A stretch of 64,000 bases of DNA from positions 1,240,001 through 1,304,000 of the forward strand of contig CP108997.1 in assembly GCA_036226585.1 (NCBI GenBank), read 5' to 3'. This document shows positions 1 to 9,160 of this stretch, in pieces. Below the pieces are notes generated by a model. The model saw nothing but the letters and a program-made list of their open reading frames with translations, was not told where the DNA came from and did no database searches. The stretch is from Streptomyces sp. NBC_00708. GTDB taxonomy: Bacteria; Actinomycetota; Actinomycetes; Streptomycetales; Streptomycetaceae. Position 1 is the first letter of the stretch. Each line of letters starts with the position of its first letter. Position numbers and translations under genes: made by a program.

Positions 1-48
1 GGCCAGCAGTACGGCACAGGCTGCCGCACTCGTCGTACGCACTCTCAT
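1..48 (-). CDS. Start of a secreted or lipoprotein gene, cut by window edge
   Basis: Only the first 16 codons are present. They read MRVRTTSAAACAVLLA, two arginines followed by a hydrophobic run, which looks like the start of a Sec signal peptide. An AAAGGA ribosome-binding site lies about ten bases before the ATG at 48. The gene follows the enolase and SDR genes on the same strand after a 62-base gap. A sugar-binding lipoprotein of an ABC transporter is a common partner of such catabolic operons, but that function is only inferred because the mature protein lies outside the window. Confidence 0.6.
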   Translation of the reverse strand, partial: MRVRTTSAAACAVLLA

Positions 49-110
49 TGGTGTCCCGTTCCTTTGTGGGTCGCGGCTCGGAGCCCGGTTGGCATGGCGG
101 CGGTGCGGGT

Positions 111-890
111 TCAGCGGTCGGCGGGGCGCAGGCGCAGGCCCTGCATCCCGCCGTCGACGGCGAGGGCGGTGCCCGTCACGGAGGCCGCGGCGGGGCTGGC
201 GAGGTAGACGACCGCGGCGGCCACCTCGGTGGCGGAGACCAGCCGGCCCAGCGGCTGCCGGGCGTCGAGGGCGGCGCGTTCGGCGGCCGGGTCGTCGGCC
301 TGCTCCAGGAGCCGGCCGATCCAGGGCGTGTCGGCGGTGCCCGGGTTGACGCAGTTGACGCGGATGCCCTCGCGGACGTGGTCGGCGGCCATGGCGAGGG
401 TGAGCGAGAGGACGGCGCCCTTGCTCGCGCTGTACAGGGCGCGCTGGGGCAGCCCGGCGGTCGCGGCGATGGAGCAGGTGTGGGTGATGGATACGGCGCC
501 GGGGCGCTCGGCGGCGGCCCGGCGCAGGTGCGGCAGGGCGTGCCGGGCGGCGCGGACCATGCCGAGGACGTTGATGTCGAGAACCCGGGCCCACTCGGCG
601 TCGTCGTTGTCCTCGACGGTGCCGATGGCGCCGATGCCCGCGTTGGAGACCAGGGTGTGCAGGGGGCCCAGTTCCGCGGCGGCCCGGTCCACTCCGGCGC
701 GCACGGCCGCGTCGTCGGTGACGTCGGCCTGGACGGCGAGGGCGCCGCCGGGGGCGCCCGTGGTGTCCCGGTCGAGGACGGCGACCCGTGCTCCGCGTTC
801 CAGGAGCAGGGTGGTGACGGCGGCCCCTATTCCGGAGGCGCCGCCCGTCACCAGGGCGTTCATGCCCCCGAAGTCGCGTGTGCCGGTCAT
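111..890 (-). CDS. SDR family oxidoreductase, probable 2-keto-3-deoxy-L-fuconate dehydrogenase
   Basis: A 259-aa classical short-chain dehydrogenase. It shows the NAD(P)-binding glycine motif TGGASGIG near residue 17, the structural NAG motif, and the catalytic Tyr-x-x-x-Lys as YSASK. The ATG at 890 overlaps the TGA of the upstream enolase gene as ATGA, so the two are translationally coupled and probably act on successive intermediates. Because the partner resembles L-fuconate dehydratase, the likely reaction is NAD-dependent oxidation of 2-keto-3-deoxy-L-fuconate in non-phosphorylating L-fucose catabolism. The fold and cofactor class are clear from sequence. The substrate is inferred from the neighbour; L-rhamnose or D-arabinose pathway SDRs would look similar. 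Confidence 0.8.
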   Translation of the reverse strand: MTGTRDFGGMNALVTGGASGIGAAVTTLLLERGARVAVLDRDTTGAPGGALAVQADVTDDAAVRAGVDRAAAELGPLHTLVSNAGIGAIGTVEDNDDAEWARVLDINVLGMVRAARHALPHLRRAAAERPGAVSITHTCSIAATAGLPQRALYSASKGAVLSLTLAMAADHVREGIRVNCVNPGTADTPWIGRLLEQADDPAAERAALDARQPLGRLVSATEVAAAVVYLASPAAASVTGTALAVDGGMQGLRLRPADR

Positions 891-2224
891 CGGCCGTTCT
901 CCTTCTCGGTGCGGCGGGCCTGCCAGACGGGGCCCTGCGGGTAGCGGTGGGCGGCGATCGACTCGGGGCGCATCCTGGCCGAGAAGCCGGGCGACGCGGG
1001 GGCCGTGTAGTGCCCGTTCTCGATGACGGCGGGGTCGACGAAGTGCTCGTGGAGGTGGTCGACGTACTCGATGACCCGGTCCTCGCGGGTGCCGGAGACG
1101 GCCACGTAGTCGAACATCGAGAGGTGCTGGACGAGTTCGCAGAGGCCGACGCCGCCGGCGTGCGGGCAGACCGGGACGCCGTACTTGGCGGCCAGCAGCA
1201 GGATCGCGAGGTTCTCGTTGACGCCGGCGACCCGTGCGGCGTCGATCTGGACGAAGTCGACGGCGCCGGCCTGGAGCAGCTGCTTGAAGACGACCCGGTT
1301 GGCGACGTGCTCCCCGGTGGCGACCTTGACCGGCTGCCCGGCGCGCACGGCGGCGTGGCCGAGTACGTCGTCGGGGCTGGTCGGCTCCTCGATCCAGTGG
1401 GGGTCGTACGGGGCCAGCGCGGTCATCCACGCGACGGCGTCGGCGACGTCCCAGCGCTGGTTGGCGTCGACGGCGATGCGGATGCCGGGGCCGACGGCCT
1501 CGCGGGCGAGCGCCATCCGGCGGACGTCGTCGTCGACCCGGCCGCCGACCTTGAGTTTGATCTGGGTGAAGCCGTCGGCGACGGCCTGCTCGGCGAGCCG
1601 GACGAGCTTGTCGTCGGAGTAGCCGAGCCAGCCGGGCGAGGTGGTGTACGCGGGGTAGCCCTCGGCGCGCAGCAGGGCGGCGCGTTCGGCGCGGCCCGGT
1701 CCGGCGGCGCGCAGGATCGCCAGTGCCTCGTCGGGGGTGAGGGCGTCGGTGAGGTAGCGGAAGTCGACGAGGGAGACCAGCTCCTCGGGTGTCATCTCCG
1801 CGAGGAACTGCCAGACGGGTCTGCCCGCCAGCTTGGCGGCCAGGTCCCAGGCGGCGTTGACCACCGCGCCGGCCGCCATGTGCATCACGCCCTTCTCGGG
1901 CCCCAGCCAGCGGAGTTGGGAGTCATGGGTCAGCTCCCGGTACAGGGCTCCGAGGTCCGCCGCCGTACGCGGCGCGGAACGCCCGGCCAGATAGGGCCGC
2001 AGCGCCTCGATGGCGGCGGCCATGACCTCGTTGCCGCGGCCGATGGTGAAGCAGAAGCCGTGCCCCTCGACCGGGTCGCCGTCCGCACCGGCGGCGTCGG
2101 TCCGCAGGACCACGTAGGCCGCCGAGTAGTCGGGGTCGGGGTTCATGGCGTCCGAACCGTCCAGTTGTTCCGAGGTCGGAAAACGGATGTCGTGGACCTC
2201 GAAATCCGTGACGGTCTGGCTCAT
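887..2224 (-). CDS. Enolase-superfamily dehydratase, L-fuconate dehydratase type
   Basis: About 445 residues of mandelate racemase/enolase architecture. The capping domain is followed by a barrel with the base motif KLKVGG (Lys-x-Lys), the metal ligands in VDANQRW and WIEEPT, the GEH segment, and a late histidine in CPHAGG. The stretch around [13 protein letters not shown] is characteristic of L-fuconate dehydratase rather than galactonate or glucarate dehydratase. It would dehydrate L-fuconate to 2-keto-3-deoxy-L-fuconate, which the coupled SDR then oxidises. An in-frame ATG at 2248 would add eight residues, but it lies inside a palindrome that looks like an operator, so ATG 2224 is preferred. 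The family is secure; substrate specificity is inferred from motif similarity. Confidence 0.82.
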   Translation of the reverse strand: MSQTVTDFEVHDIRFPTSEQLDGSDAMNPDPDYSAAYVVLRTDAAGADGDPVEGHGFCFTIGRGNEVMAAAIEALRPYLAGRSAPRTAADLGALYRELTHDSQLRWLGPEKGVMHMAAGAVVNAAWDLAAKLAGRPVWQFLAEMTPEELVSLVDFRYLTDALTPDEALAILRAAGPGRAERAALLRAEGYPAYTTSPGWLGYSDDKLVRLAEQAVADGFTQIKLKVGGRVDDDVRRMALAREAVGPGIRIAVDANQRWDVADAVAWMTALAPYDPHWIEEPTSPDDVLGHAAVRAGQPVKVATGEHVANRVVFKQLLQAGAVDFVQIDAARVAGVNENLAILLLAAKYGVPVCPHAGGVGLCELVQHLSMFDYVAVSGTREDRVIEYVDHLHEHFVDPAVIENGHYTAPASPGFSARMRPESIAAHRYPQGPVWQARRTEKENGR

Positions 2225-2244
2225 GCGCGCCCCCAGGGGAAATA

Positions 2245-2275
2245 ACATCGGACCTCTATGCCGGTCATCCGATGT
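2245..2275. promoter_or_regulatory. Inverted repeat upstream of the fuconate-dehydratase-like gene
   Basis: ACATCGGA (2245-2252) and its exact complement TCCGATGT (2268-2275) are separated by 15 bases, just upstream of the preferred start codon. A third copy of the core, GTCCGATG, lies at 2347-2354. The layout suits operators of a GntR/FadR- or LacI-type repressor of the catabolic operon. No regulator gene for it is inside the window. Confidence 0.45.
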
Positions 2276-2332
2276 ATAGCCGCCCCGGAGGCGGCAAGTC
2301 CAGAGAGATGCGCGAATTTATGGCCGACAGCT

Positions 2333-2354
2333 CGGATGTATCGGGGGTCCGATG
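2333..2354. promoter_or_regulatory. Second operator-like site, same core sequence
   Basis: CGGATGTAT (2333-2341) and GTCCGATG (2347-2354) repeat the core of the inverted repeat at 2245-2275, about 80 bases further upstream. The shared core suggests two binding sites for one repressor in the 250-base region between the dehydratase gene and the PAC2 gene. Confidence 0.35.
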
Positions 2355-2480
2355 CCCCACTGAGGAGGTTCCGCACCCCGATACACCCTCTTCACCCGGC
2401 CGTGCACGGGGGCTGCGGTCCCGCAGGCCGCAAGCCGTAAGGTTGTTCCGTACGCAAGGGAACTTCGGAAGGAGGCCTGG

Positions 2481-3725
2481 GTGATCGAGCTCGAGGGGGT
2501 TCCCGAGCTGATCGACCCGGTCATGGTGGCCGCGTTCGAGGGGTGGAACGACGCAGGTGACGCCGCCTCCACGGCGGTCGCGCATCTGGACCGGGAATGG
2601 AAGGGCGAGGTGTTCGCGGCGCTGGACGCCGAGGACTACTACGACTTCCAGGTCAACCGCCCGACCGTCTTTCTGGACGGCGGGGTGCGCAAGATCACCT
2701 GGCCGACGACCCGGCTCTCCGTGGTCCGCATCGGCGGGGACAAGCCCCGCGACCTCGTCCTGGTCCGGGGCATCGAACCGTCCATGCGCTGGCGCTCGTT
2801 CTGCAACGAGATCCTGGGCTTCGCGCACGAACTGGGCGTCGAGATGGTGGTGGTGCTCGGTGCGCTGCTCGGCGACACCCCGCACACCCGCCCGGTCCCG
2901 GTCAGCGGGGTGACGTCCGACCCCGATCTGGCGCGCACCATGGACCTGGAGGAGACCAGGTACGAGGGCCCGACCGGCATCGTCGGCATCCTCCAGGAGG
3001 CGTGCACGCACGCGGGCGTGCCCGCGGTGAGCCTGTGGGCGGCGGTGCCGCACTACGTGTCGCAGCCGCCCAACCCCAAGGCCACACTGGCCCTGCTGAA
3101 CCGTCTGGAGGACCTGCTCGGGCTGCGCATCCCGCTCGGCGAACTGCCGGAGGACGCGCGCGCCTGGCAGGTCGGGGTCGACCAGCTGGCCGCCGAGGAC
3201 AGCGAGGTGGCCGAGTACGTGCAGACGCTGGAGGAGGCCCGGGACACCGCGGAGCTGCCCGAGGCGAGCGGCGAGGCGATCGCCCGGGAGTTCGAGCGCT
3301 ATCTGCGGCGCCGCGACCCGGGCCCCGCGCAGCCGCCCGGCGGGCATGCCACGGAGAGCGGGGACGCGACGTACCTCCGGGACACGTCGAGCGGCCGGAC
3401 GAAACCGCCGAAGCCGGGGCCCGGCCAGCCGGGAAGTCCCGCCCAGCCCGAGGGTCCTGGCCGGCCGACGACCGGCCGGACACCGGCCGACGGGCCCGGC
3501 GACCGGGCCACGGGCGCGGAGGGCGGCCCGGCGCGGACGCCCGGCGACGAGCCGGACGGCGACGGCCCGGACAGCTCCGGTGCGGACGACGACCGCACGG
3601 GCGAGGGCGGGCCGGCCGACGGCCGTACCGGCACCGGCCGGACGGACGACGACGGCCGCACCGACACCGGCCCGTCGGGCGATGACGGCCCCGACGAGCC
3701 CGGCGGCCCGTCGTCGCGGGGCTGA
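2481..3725 (+). CDS. PAC2 family protein with long disordered acidic tail
   Basis: The GTG start follows a strong GGAGG site. Residues 1 to about 280 match the PAC2 (proteasome assembly chaperone 2-like) family seen across actinobacteria: an N-terminal VAAFEGWNDAG segment, the GIEPSMRW motif, and a conserved VPHYVSQPPNPKAT stretch. The eukaryotic relatives help assemble the proteasome; the bacterial role is not established. After about residue 283 the chain becomes a low-complexity tail of some 130 residues rich in Gly, Pro, Asp, Arg and Thr, with repeats of GPDD/TGRTDD type. The tail is unlikely to fold. A hairpin terminator follows the stop codon. Confidence 0.85.
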   Translation: MIELEGVPELIDPVMVAAFEGWNDAGDAASTAVAHLDREWKGEVFAALDAEDYYDFQVNRPTVFLDGGVRKITWPTTRLSVVRIGGDKPRDLVLVRGIEPSMRWRSFCNEILGFAHELGVEMVVVLGALLGDTPHTRPVPVSGVTSDPDLARTMDLEETRYEGPTGIVGILQEACTHAGVPAVSLWAAVPHYVSQPPNPKATLALLNRLEDLLGLRIPLGELPEDARAWQVGVDQLAAEDSEVAEYVQTLEEARDTAELPEASGEAIAREFERYLRRRDPGPAQPPGGHATESGDATYLRDTSSGRTKPPKPGPGQPGSPAQPEGPGRPTTGRTPADGPGDRATGAEGGPARTPGDEPDGDGPDSSGADDDRTGEGGPADGRTGTGRTDDDGRTDTGPSGDDGPDEPGGPSSRG

Positions 3726-3734
3726 GAGCGGCAC

Positions 3735-3766
3735 GGAGCCGGACGGGTGCGCACCCGCCCGGCTCC
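3735..3766. terminator. Bidirectional hairpin terminator
   Basis: A near-perfect palindrome pairs 3735-3750 with 3751-3766, with one mismatch (A3743/C3758). It sits between the convergent PAC2 and GH31 genes, where either transcript would need to stop. Confidence 0.7.
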
Positions 3767-3785
3767 TTCGCTGCGCGACCGGCAT

Positions 3786-6700
3786 TCAGGAACAGCTGAA
3801 GCGTGCCGCGGCCCAGTCGCCGTGGTCACCGGTCTTGGACCCGTTGGTGTCCGTGACCTTGAGGCGCACATGGCGCGCGCCGTCGAGCGCCACGTCGACC
3901 GGTACGGCCTCCGACGCCCCGGTCACCTTCGGCGAGGTCCACAGCACCTTGCCGTCCGCCTCGACGGAGAACGCGACCTCGCCGTACCCGTTGATCTCGT
4001 CGTCGATGCCCGCGTCCGCGGTGAAACGGGAGCACCGGCCGCCGAGGTAGACCTCGATGTCGGAGTCGGCGTGGGTGCCGATCCCCTTCTCGTACGTCTT
4101 CCCGGCCAGTGTGAGCGGGTGCCCGTCGGCCGCGCCCGACTCGCCGTTGCTGCGGTCGCGTTCGGCGGGGCCGTAGCCGTTGACCGCGTTCAGCCACTCC
4201 AGGTCGCTCGCCCAGGTCTCACCGGTGGGCGGCGCCGGCATGACGGAGACCGCCAGCCGCTCCGTGGCGGTGCGGGACTCTCCCGCCGACCGGTAGCGCG
4301 CGAGGGCGGTCAGCCGCGCCTCGCCCGCCTTGGCGTCCTTCGCCGGAGTGACCTCGACCTCGACGCGGCGGGTGGTGCCCGCCGGTATCCGCTTGACGGG
4401 CGCGGCGGGGGTGGCCTGCCAGCCCTTCGGGACGTCGAGCGTGACGGACGCGTCCGTCACATCGGCCTTGCCCGCCGTGACGTCCACGGCGACGGTGCTC
4501 GGGGCGCCCGCACCGGCCTCCTGGCCGCGCGGGGCGGAGACGGCGGCGGTGGCGGCGGCGTTCCGGCCGCCGACCGCACTGGCGTTGCTCAGCTTCACGG
4601 TGAACTTCCGGTCCGTGGAGAGCGGTGCGGTCTTGATCCTCACCACGCCGCCCCGGTCGTCCCGGTCGTAGAACCAGCCCTGCTTCGCCTTCGCGTACGC
4701 GGCGGCCGAGGTGAGCCGGGGCAGCTTGCCGTTCAGCTGGACCGCGCTCGGCTCGGAACCGGTGTGCACGGTGAACTCGTACGGGCGGCTGCGCTGCTTG
4801 CCGTCGAACTTCCCCTTGCTCGCGCCGATGTCCACGGTCACGTCGCCGGAGCCCCGGGAGGGGGCGCGGACGTCGGCGGTCTGGGTGGCGTACGCGCCGT
4901 CGCGGTGCTCACGGGTGACGCCGTCGTCCTCGTACAGCGTGAACGAGGAGCGGCCCTGCGGGTAGATGTCCCAGGCCAGCGGGGAGGAGGCGGTGCGGTC
5001 GGTGTACGAGCGGATGCCCGGCCACATCGGCACGCTCGCCCCGGCCTTCACGAACAGCGGCAGGGTGTCGAGCGGGGCGCTGTAGTCGTCGAGGGTGACG
5101 GGCCCCTGGTAGGTGCGCCCGCTCCAGTAGTCGGTCCAGGTGCCCTTCGGCAGGTAGATGCCGTCGCGCTCGGTGCTGTCCTCGTAGACCGGGGCGACGA
5201 GGAAGTCCTCGCCCGACATGAACTCGTACTTCGCGGCGTCGGTCGCGGCCTTCGGGTCGTCCGGGTACTCCAGGGCCAGCGGCCGGACCATGCCGACACC
5301 GGTCTTCGTCGCCTCGTGGGCGTAGGAGTACTGGTAGGGCAGCAGCGACTCCTTGAGCTTGAGGTAGTCGCGGTTGATGGAGGTGTAGGGCTCGCCGTAG
5401 CGGAAGGGCTGCTTGTCGCTGGCCGCCCAGCCGTCCATGGTCATCGTGGTCCCCAGGAACATCTTCCACTGGAGGTCACGGGTGTACGTCTTGGCGCTGC
5501 CGCCGAAGATGCCGTCGACGTCGCCCGTGGTGTAGGCGAGGCCGGACATCGTGGCGCCCGCGTAGGTCGGGATCTGCCAGCGGATGTAGTCCCAGGTGCC
5601 GTACTGGTCGCCGGACCACTGGACCCCGCAGCGCTGAGCGCCGGACCAGCTCTCGGGGGCGTACGTGAAGCCGCGGGCGTCGCTGTTGGCCTCGATGCCC
5701 TTGTAGGCGTCCTTGCAGCCGTCCAGGGCGAACTTGTAACCCGCGCCGACCCAGGCCACGTCCAGCTTCGCGACGCGCTGGCCGGCCTTGACCTGGTCGC
5801 CGAGCTTGTCGATGCCGTCCTCGGTCCACAGGCCGGCCTGCATGCCGCGGTCCTGGAGGCCCTTCGCGGTCTCGGCGAGGTTCTCGTAGCCGCAGCCGTA
5901 GCCGTCGTTGACGAGCATCCAGCCGTTGGGCATGTCGTTGTCGAGGTAGCCGTCGGCGACCTTCAGGGCGTCCAGGGTGTGGCGCTCACCGCGGTTGGCG
6001 TTGTGCAGGTAGCAGTCGGCGTCGCCGATCTCCATGCCGTAGACGGGCGGCAGGAAGGGCTTGCCGGTGAGCTGCGTGTACTGGCCTATGACGTCCTTGG
6101 CGCTGTCGCCCGCGAAGTAGTACGCGTCGAAGCGCTGCTCCTTCTCGCTGGTGGTCACCGGGTCGTTGAACGCGTAGGTGCCGGGCGCGAAGGTGTTGCG
6201 GAAGACGCCGTAGCCGGCCGAGGAGAGGTAGAACGGCACCGAGTTGGGGTGGCCGCCGTCGTCCCAGTTGTAGTCGACGCCCACCTCGACGGTCTTGCCG
6301 CGGTGCGAGGTGTTGCCCCGGCCGTTCTGCATGCCGGCGCCGTAGAACTGCTCGTTCGCGCCCCGGGCGAGGGTCTGGGTGGTCTGGTCGGCGTCCCAGC
6401 TCAGCCCCTTCGCCTCGGACCAGACCTGGCTGCCGTCGGCCCGGTACAGAGCGAACCGCAAAGGCGACTTGTAGACACGGAGGGTGACGCTGCGGGTGGA
6501 GAGCTCGTAGCGGTCGCCGCGCTCCTTCCAGCGGGTGCGGGGCGGTGTGCCCTGCGGCAGGACGATGGCGTCGCCGGCCGGGTCCTGGAAGGTGCCGTCC
6601 GGGGCGAGTTCGATACGGAAGGTCTCCTCGGAGACGAAGCTGACGCGGGCCTTGGCCGCCCCCGCCGTCAGGCGGTACACGGCCCCGTCGGCCGCGAAAC

Positions 6701-6836
6701 CGGTGAGGTCACCGACCGTCGTGCCGGCGGGTTCCGCCGCGTCGTCGGCACGGGCGGCGCCCGGCCCGCTGAGTACGGCGAGCAGTCCCAGCAGCGCTGC
6801 AACTACCGCCGATCTGATGCGCGTTGATGATTGCAT
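3786..6836 (-). CDS. Secreted GH31 family alpha-glycosidase with NPCBM domain
   Basis: A 1016-aa exported enzyme. Residues 1-30 form a signal peptide ending in GAARA. The GH31 N-terminal and catalytic barrel domains span roughly 60-700. The nucleophile is probably the Asp in AKLDVAWVG, and the acid/base Asp lies in WSGDQYGTWD. The chain continues with a NEW3-like beta domain (about 740-860) and a C-terminal NPCBM carbohydrate-binding domain starting near ASDLEWL. The nucleophile context differs from the usual KTDFGE of alpha-glucosidases and resembles the alpha-galactosidase-like GH31 branch, so alpha-galactosidase activity is the best guess. The ATG at 6836 has no clear ribosome-binding site; a small palindrome lies in that position instead. 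Confidence 0.85.
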   Translation of the reverse strand: MQSSTRIRSAVVAALLGLLAVLSGPGAARADDAAEPAGTTVGDLTGFAADGAVYRLTAGAAKARVSFVSEETFRIELAPDGTFQDPAGDAIVLPQGTPPRTRWKERGDRYELSTRSVTLRVYKSPLRFALYRADGSQVWSEAKGLSWDADQTTQTLARGANEQFYGAGMQNGRGNTSHRGKTVEVGVDYNWDDGGHPNSVPFYLSSAGYGVFRNTFAPGTYAFNDPVTTSEKEQRFDAYYFAGDSAKDVIGQYTQLTGKPFLPPVYGMEIGDADCYLHNANRGERHTLDALKVADGYLDNDMPNGWMLVNDGYGCGYENLAETAKGLQDRGMQAGLWTEDGIDKLGDQVKAGQRVAKLDVAWVGAGYKFALDGCKDAYKGIEANSDARGFTYAPESWSGAQRCGVQWSGDQYGTWDYIRWQIPTYAGATMSGLAYTTGDVDGIFGGSAKTYTRDLQWKMFLGTTMTMDGWAASDKQPFRYGEPYTSINRDYLKLKESLLPYQYSYAHEATKTGVGMVRPLALEYPDDPKAATDAAKYEFMSGEDFLVAPVYEDSTERDGIYLPKGTWTDYWSGRTYQGPVTLDDYSAPLDTLPLFVKAGASVPMWPGIRSYTDRTASSPLAWDIYPQGRSSFTLYEDDGVTREHRDGAYATQTADVRAPSRGSGDVTVDIGASKGKFDGKQRSRPYEFTVHTGSEPSAVQLNGKLPRLTSAAAYAKAKQGWFYDRDDRGGVVRIKTAPLSTDRKFTVKLSNASAVGGRNAAATAAVSAPRGQEAGAGAPSTVAVDVTAGKADVTDASVTLDVPKGWQATPAAPVKRIPAGTTRRVEVEVTPAKDAKAGEARLTALARYRSAGESRTATERLAVSVMPAPPTGETWASDLEWLNAVNGYGPAERDRSNGESGAADGHPLTLAGKTYEKGIGTHADSDIEVYLGGRCSRFTADAGIDDEINGYGEVAFSVEADGKVLWTSPKVTGASEAVPVDVALDGARHVRLKVTDTNGSKTGDHGDWAAARFSCS

Positions 6837-6838
6837 AG

Positions 6839-6852
6839 AGCGCTTTTAGCGC
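6839..6852 (-). promoter_or_regulatory. Palindrome at the ribosome-binding position of the GH31 gene
   Basis: GCGCT, three bases, then AGCGC, only a few bases before the GH31 start codon. It could be a sugar-responsive LacI-type operator or an mRNA stem covering the translation start. The usual purine-rich ribosome-binding site is absent here. Confidence 0.35.
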
Positions 6853-6884
6853 AGTACCGAGCATTTGACCATGGACAAAACGGA

Positions 6885-6921
6885 ACCGGCCCCGAACTTC
6901 GTCAAGAAGTCCGAGGCCGGT
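6885..6921 (-). terminator. Terminator of the mshC transcript
   Basis: ACCGGCC (6885-6891) pairs with GGCCGGT (6915-6921), and an inner ACTTC/GAAGT pair extends the stem. Read on the minus strand, the stem is followed by a T-rich run (GTTTTG), giving a nearly classical intrinsic terminator just past the mshC stop codon. Confidence 0.7.
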
Positions 6922-6960
6922 GAAGTCGGCTGTTACGACGGAGAGTTACGAAGAAGGCGG

Positions 6961-8190
6961 CTAGAGCGCGACACCGAGCAGGGCGTCGACGGTGCGGGAG
7001 ACGAGGCCGGGCGCTCCCTCGTCCGTACCGCCCTCGGCGCTCTGCGCTTCGGCCCAGCGGTCGACGGCGGCCAGTGCGGCCGGGGCGTCCAGGTCGTCGG
7101 CGAGGGCCGCGCGGACCTCCTCGACCAGGGCGTCGGCGGACAGCCCGTCGGGGCGGGAGACGGCGGCGCGCCAGCGGGCGAGCCGGGCCACCGCGTCGGC
7201 GAGCACCTGGTCGGTCCACTCCCAGTCGGAGCGGTAGTGGTGGGCGAGCAGGGCCAGGCGGATCGCCGCCGGGTCCACGCCGTCGCGGCGCAGCGCCGAG
7301 ACGAAGACGAGGTTGCCCTTGGACTTGGACATCTTCTCGCCGTCCAGGGCGACCATGCCGGCGTGCACGTACGCCTGGGCGAAGGGGTGCTCGCCGGTGA
7401 GCACCTGGGCGTGGGAGGCGCCCATCTCGTGGTGCGGGAAGGCGAGGTCGGAGCCGCCCCCCTGGACGTCGAAGCCCATGCCGAGGTGGTCCAGGGCGAT
7501 GGCCACGCACTCGATGTGCCAGCCGGGCCGGCCGGCGCCGAGGGAGCCGCCGTCCCAGCTGGGCTCGCCCTCGCGGGCGGCCATCCAGAGCATGGGGTCG
7601 AGCGGGTTCTTCTTGCCGGGGCGCTCCGGGTCGCCGCCGCGTTCGGCGGAGAGCAGGCGCATCGCCTCGGCGTCGAGGTTCGACACCTCGCCGAAGTGCG
7701 GGTCGGTGTCGACGGAGAAGTAGACGTCCCCGTCGAGTTCGTAGGCGGCGCCCGCGTCACGGAGCCGTTCGACGAGCGGCACGATGCCGGGTATCGCCTC
7801 GACGGCTCCGATGTAGTGGCGCGGCGGGAGCATGCGCAGCGCGGTCATGTCCTCCCGGAACAGGGCCGTCTCGCGCTCGGCGAGTTCGGTCCAGTCCTGT
7901 CCGTCGCGCACGGCCCGCTCCAGCAGCGGGTCGTCCACGTCCGTCACGTTCTGGACATAGTGAACCTGCCGCTTGGTGTCGAGCCACACGCGCTGCACGA
8001 GGTCGAACGCGTTGTAGGTCGCCGCATGACCCATATGGGTCGCGTCGTACGGCGTGATGCCGCAGACGTAGATGCGGGCGACGGGACCGGGGTCAAGGGT
8101 GATCCGTCCGCCGGTCGCGGTGTCGTGGATCCGAAGGTCGCGGCCCTTGCCGGGCAGGGCGGGGACCTCAGAAGCGGGCCAGGCATGCAT
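6961..8190 (-). CDS. mshC: MshC, cysteine:1-D-myo-inositol 2-amino-2-deoxy-alpha-D-glucopyranoside ligase
   Basis: A 409-aa protein, the usual MshC length when started at ATG 8190. It is a cysteinyl-tRNA-synthetase-like class I enzyme: the HIGH box appears as THMGHA, the KMSKS box is intact as KMSKSKG, and the zinc/cysteine site begins with the Cys in [12 protein letters not shown]. MshC joins cysteine to GlcN-Ins with ATP in the penultimate step of mycothiol synthesis, in the cytoplasm. Its product links functionally to the mycothiol-dependent formaldehyde dehydrogenase at 44659-45744. Upstream on the same strand lie three conserved actinobacterial genes, with a 130-base gap before mshC, so co-transcription is possible. 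A terminator follows the stop. Confidence 0.97.
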   Translation of the reverse strand: MHAWPASEVPALPGKGRDLRIHDTATGGRITLDPGPVARIYVCGITPYDATHMGHAATYNAFDLVQRVWLDTKRQVHYVQNVTDVDDPLLERAVRDGQDWTELAERETALFREDMTALRMLPPRHYIGAVEAIPGIVPLVERLRDAGAAYELDGDVYFSVDTDPHFGEVSNLDAEAMRLLSAERGGDPERPGKKNPLDPMLWMAAREGEPSWDGGSLGAGRPGWHIECVAIALDHLGMGFDVQGGGSDLAFPHHEMGASHAQVLTGEHPFAQAYVHAGMVALDGEKMSKSKGNLVFVSALRRDGVDPAAIRLALLAHHYRSDWEWTDQVLADAVARLARWRAAVSRPDGLSADALVEEVRAALADDLDAPAALAAVDRWAEAQSAEGGTDEGAPGLVSRTVDALLGVAL

Positions 8191-8320
8191 GTCACGAGCG
8201 TAACCGGATGCGGCTTCCGGATACGAACCGGAGGGGCGATCCTGACCGAAGAGGCACTCTTGCGCCCCGGCCCCGGACGTGCATCCGGGTGCGCGGGCCG
8301 ACGGCCGGCCGGCGCGGGCG

Positions 8321-9160
8321 TCAGACCGGCGGCCAGGGGATGGCGGGCCACTCACCGCTCGGCTCCCGGTGCACCCCGCTCGTCCGCAGGCCGCCCACGC
8401 GGGCCCGCAGGGCCTCGATCTCGGCCGCCGTGATGAGTTCCGCCAGCCGGGTGACGAGCGCGGCCCCGGGCTCCAGTTCCGCGGCCAGCCGGTCGAGGAC
8501 CTCGACGGCCTCCGCGGTCAGGGGTTCGCCCGCCCAGCCCCAGAGCAGGGTGCGCAGCTTGTCGTCGGCGTTGAAGGTCACGCCGTGGTCGATGCCGTAG
8601 AGCCGGCCGCCGGGCGCGGGCAGCAGGTGGCCGCCCTTGCGGTCGCCGTTGTTGATCACCGCGTCCAGAACCGCCAGCCGCCGCAGCCGGGGGTCGTCCG
8701 CGTGCACCAGCAGGGCGGTCTTCCCCTCCCCCACCTCGGCGAACGCCACGGCCTTCCAGCCCTCGCCGGGCTCCTCGTCCTCCACGAGCGCGAGCAGCCC
8801 CGGCTCGTCCTCGCCCGGCTCCCCGGCCTCGATCCAGAGCTGGCACATGCCCGGTCCGTACGGGCCGTCCCGCAGCACGGTGGGCGGTACCAGGCCCCAG
8901 CCCGTGGCCTCGGAGACCGCGTAGGCGGCCACCTCGCGCTGGGCGAGGGTGCCCTCGGGAAAGTCCCACAGGGGCTGCTCGCCGGCCACCGGCTTGTACA
9001 CGCAGTACGCCTCCTCGCCCTCGTGGGCGACGGAGCAGTACAGCACCGCGTTGGACGCCCCGCGGACCTGCCCGAGGACGGTGAGCGTGCCCTCGGCCAG
9101 CAGGGCGACCTGCTCCGCGTCGGTCAGGCGCCCCGGCGGTATCCGTTCTGGCGCGGGCAT
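8321..9160 (-). CDS. SCO1664 family protein (PI3/4-kinase-like fold)
   Basis: A 279-aa protein. [15 protein letters not shown] with [23 protein letters not shown] resembles the nucleotide-binding half of phosphatidylinositol 3/4-kinase-like proteins. [17 protein letters not shown] carries the catalytic-loop NNxDRKxxH pattern, and [10 protein letters not shown] the metal-binding IDHG. A kinase-type fold is therefore likely, though the substrate is unknown. ATG 9160 has an AAGGA site and lies 37 bases inside the end of the DUF3090 gene, so the two are translationally linked. The trio with DUF3090 and the histidine phosphatase is a conserved actinobacterial neighbourhood. Confidence 0.8.
   Translation of the reverse strand: MPAPERIPPGRLTDAEQVALLAEGTLTVLGQVRGASNAVLYCSVAHEGEEAYCVYKPVAGEQPLWDFPEGTLAQREVAAYAVSEATGWGLVPPTVLRDGPYGPGMCQLWIEAGEPGEDEPGLLALVEDEEPGEGWKAVAFAEVGEGKTALLVHADDPRLRRLAVLDAVINNGDRKGGHLLPAPGGRLYGIDHGVTFNADDKLRTLLWGWAGEPLTAEAVEVLDRLAAELEPGAALVTRLAELITAAEIEALRARVGGLRTSGVHREPSGEWPAIPWPPV

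Noticed and set aside
48..944. Gly-rich 298-aa frame opposite the SDR gene
   Set aside because: Antisense shadow; the minus strand has intact SDR motifs.
3747..6827. 1026-aa open frame on the plus strand opposite the GH31 gene
   Set aside because: Composition is Val/Gly/Arg/Asp-rich without any motif; it is the complement shadow of GC-rich GH31 codons.
8191..8320. Possible attenuator before mshC
   Set aside because: GC-rich segments can pair in several ways, but no single dominant stem or T-run was found.
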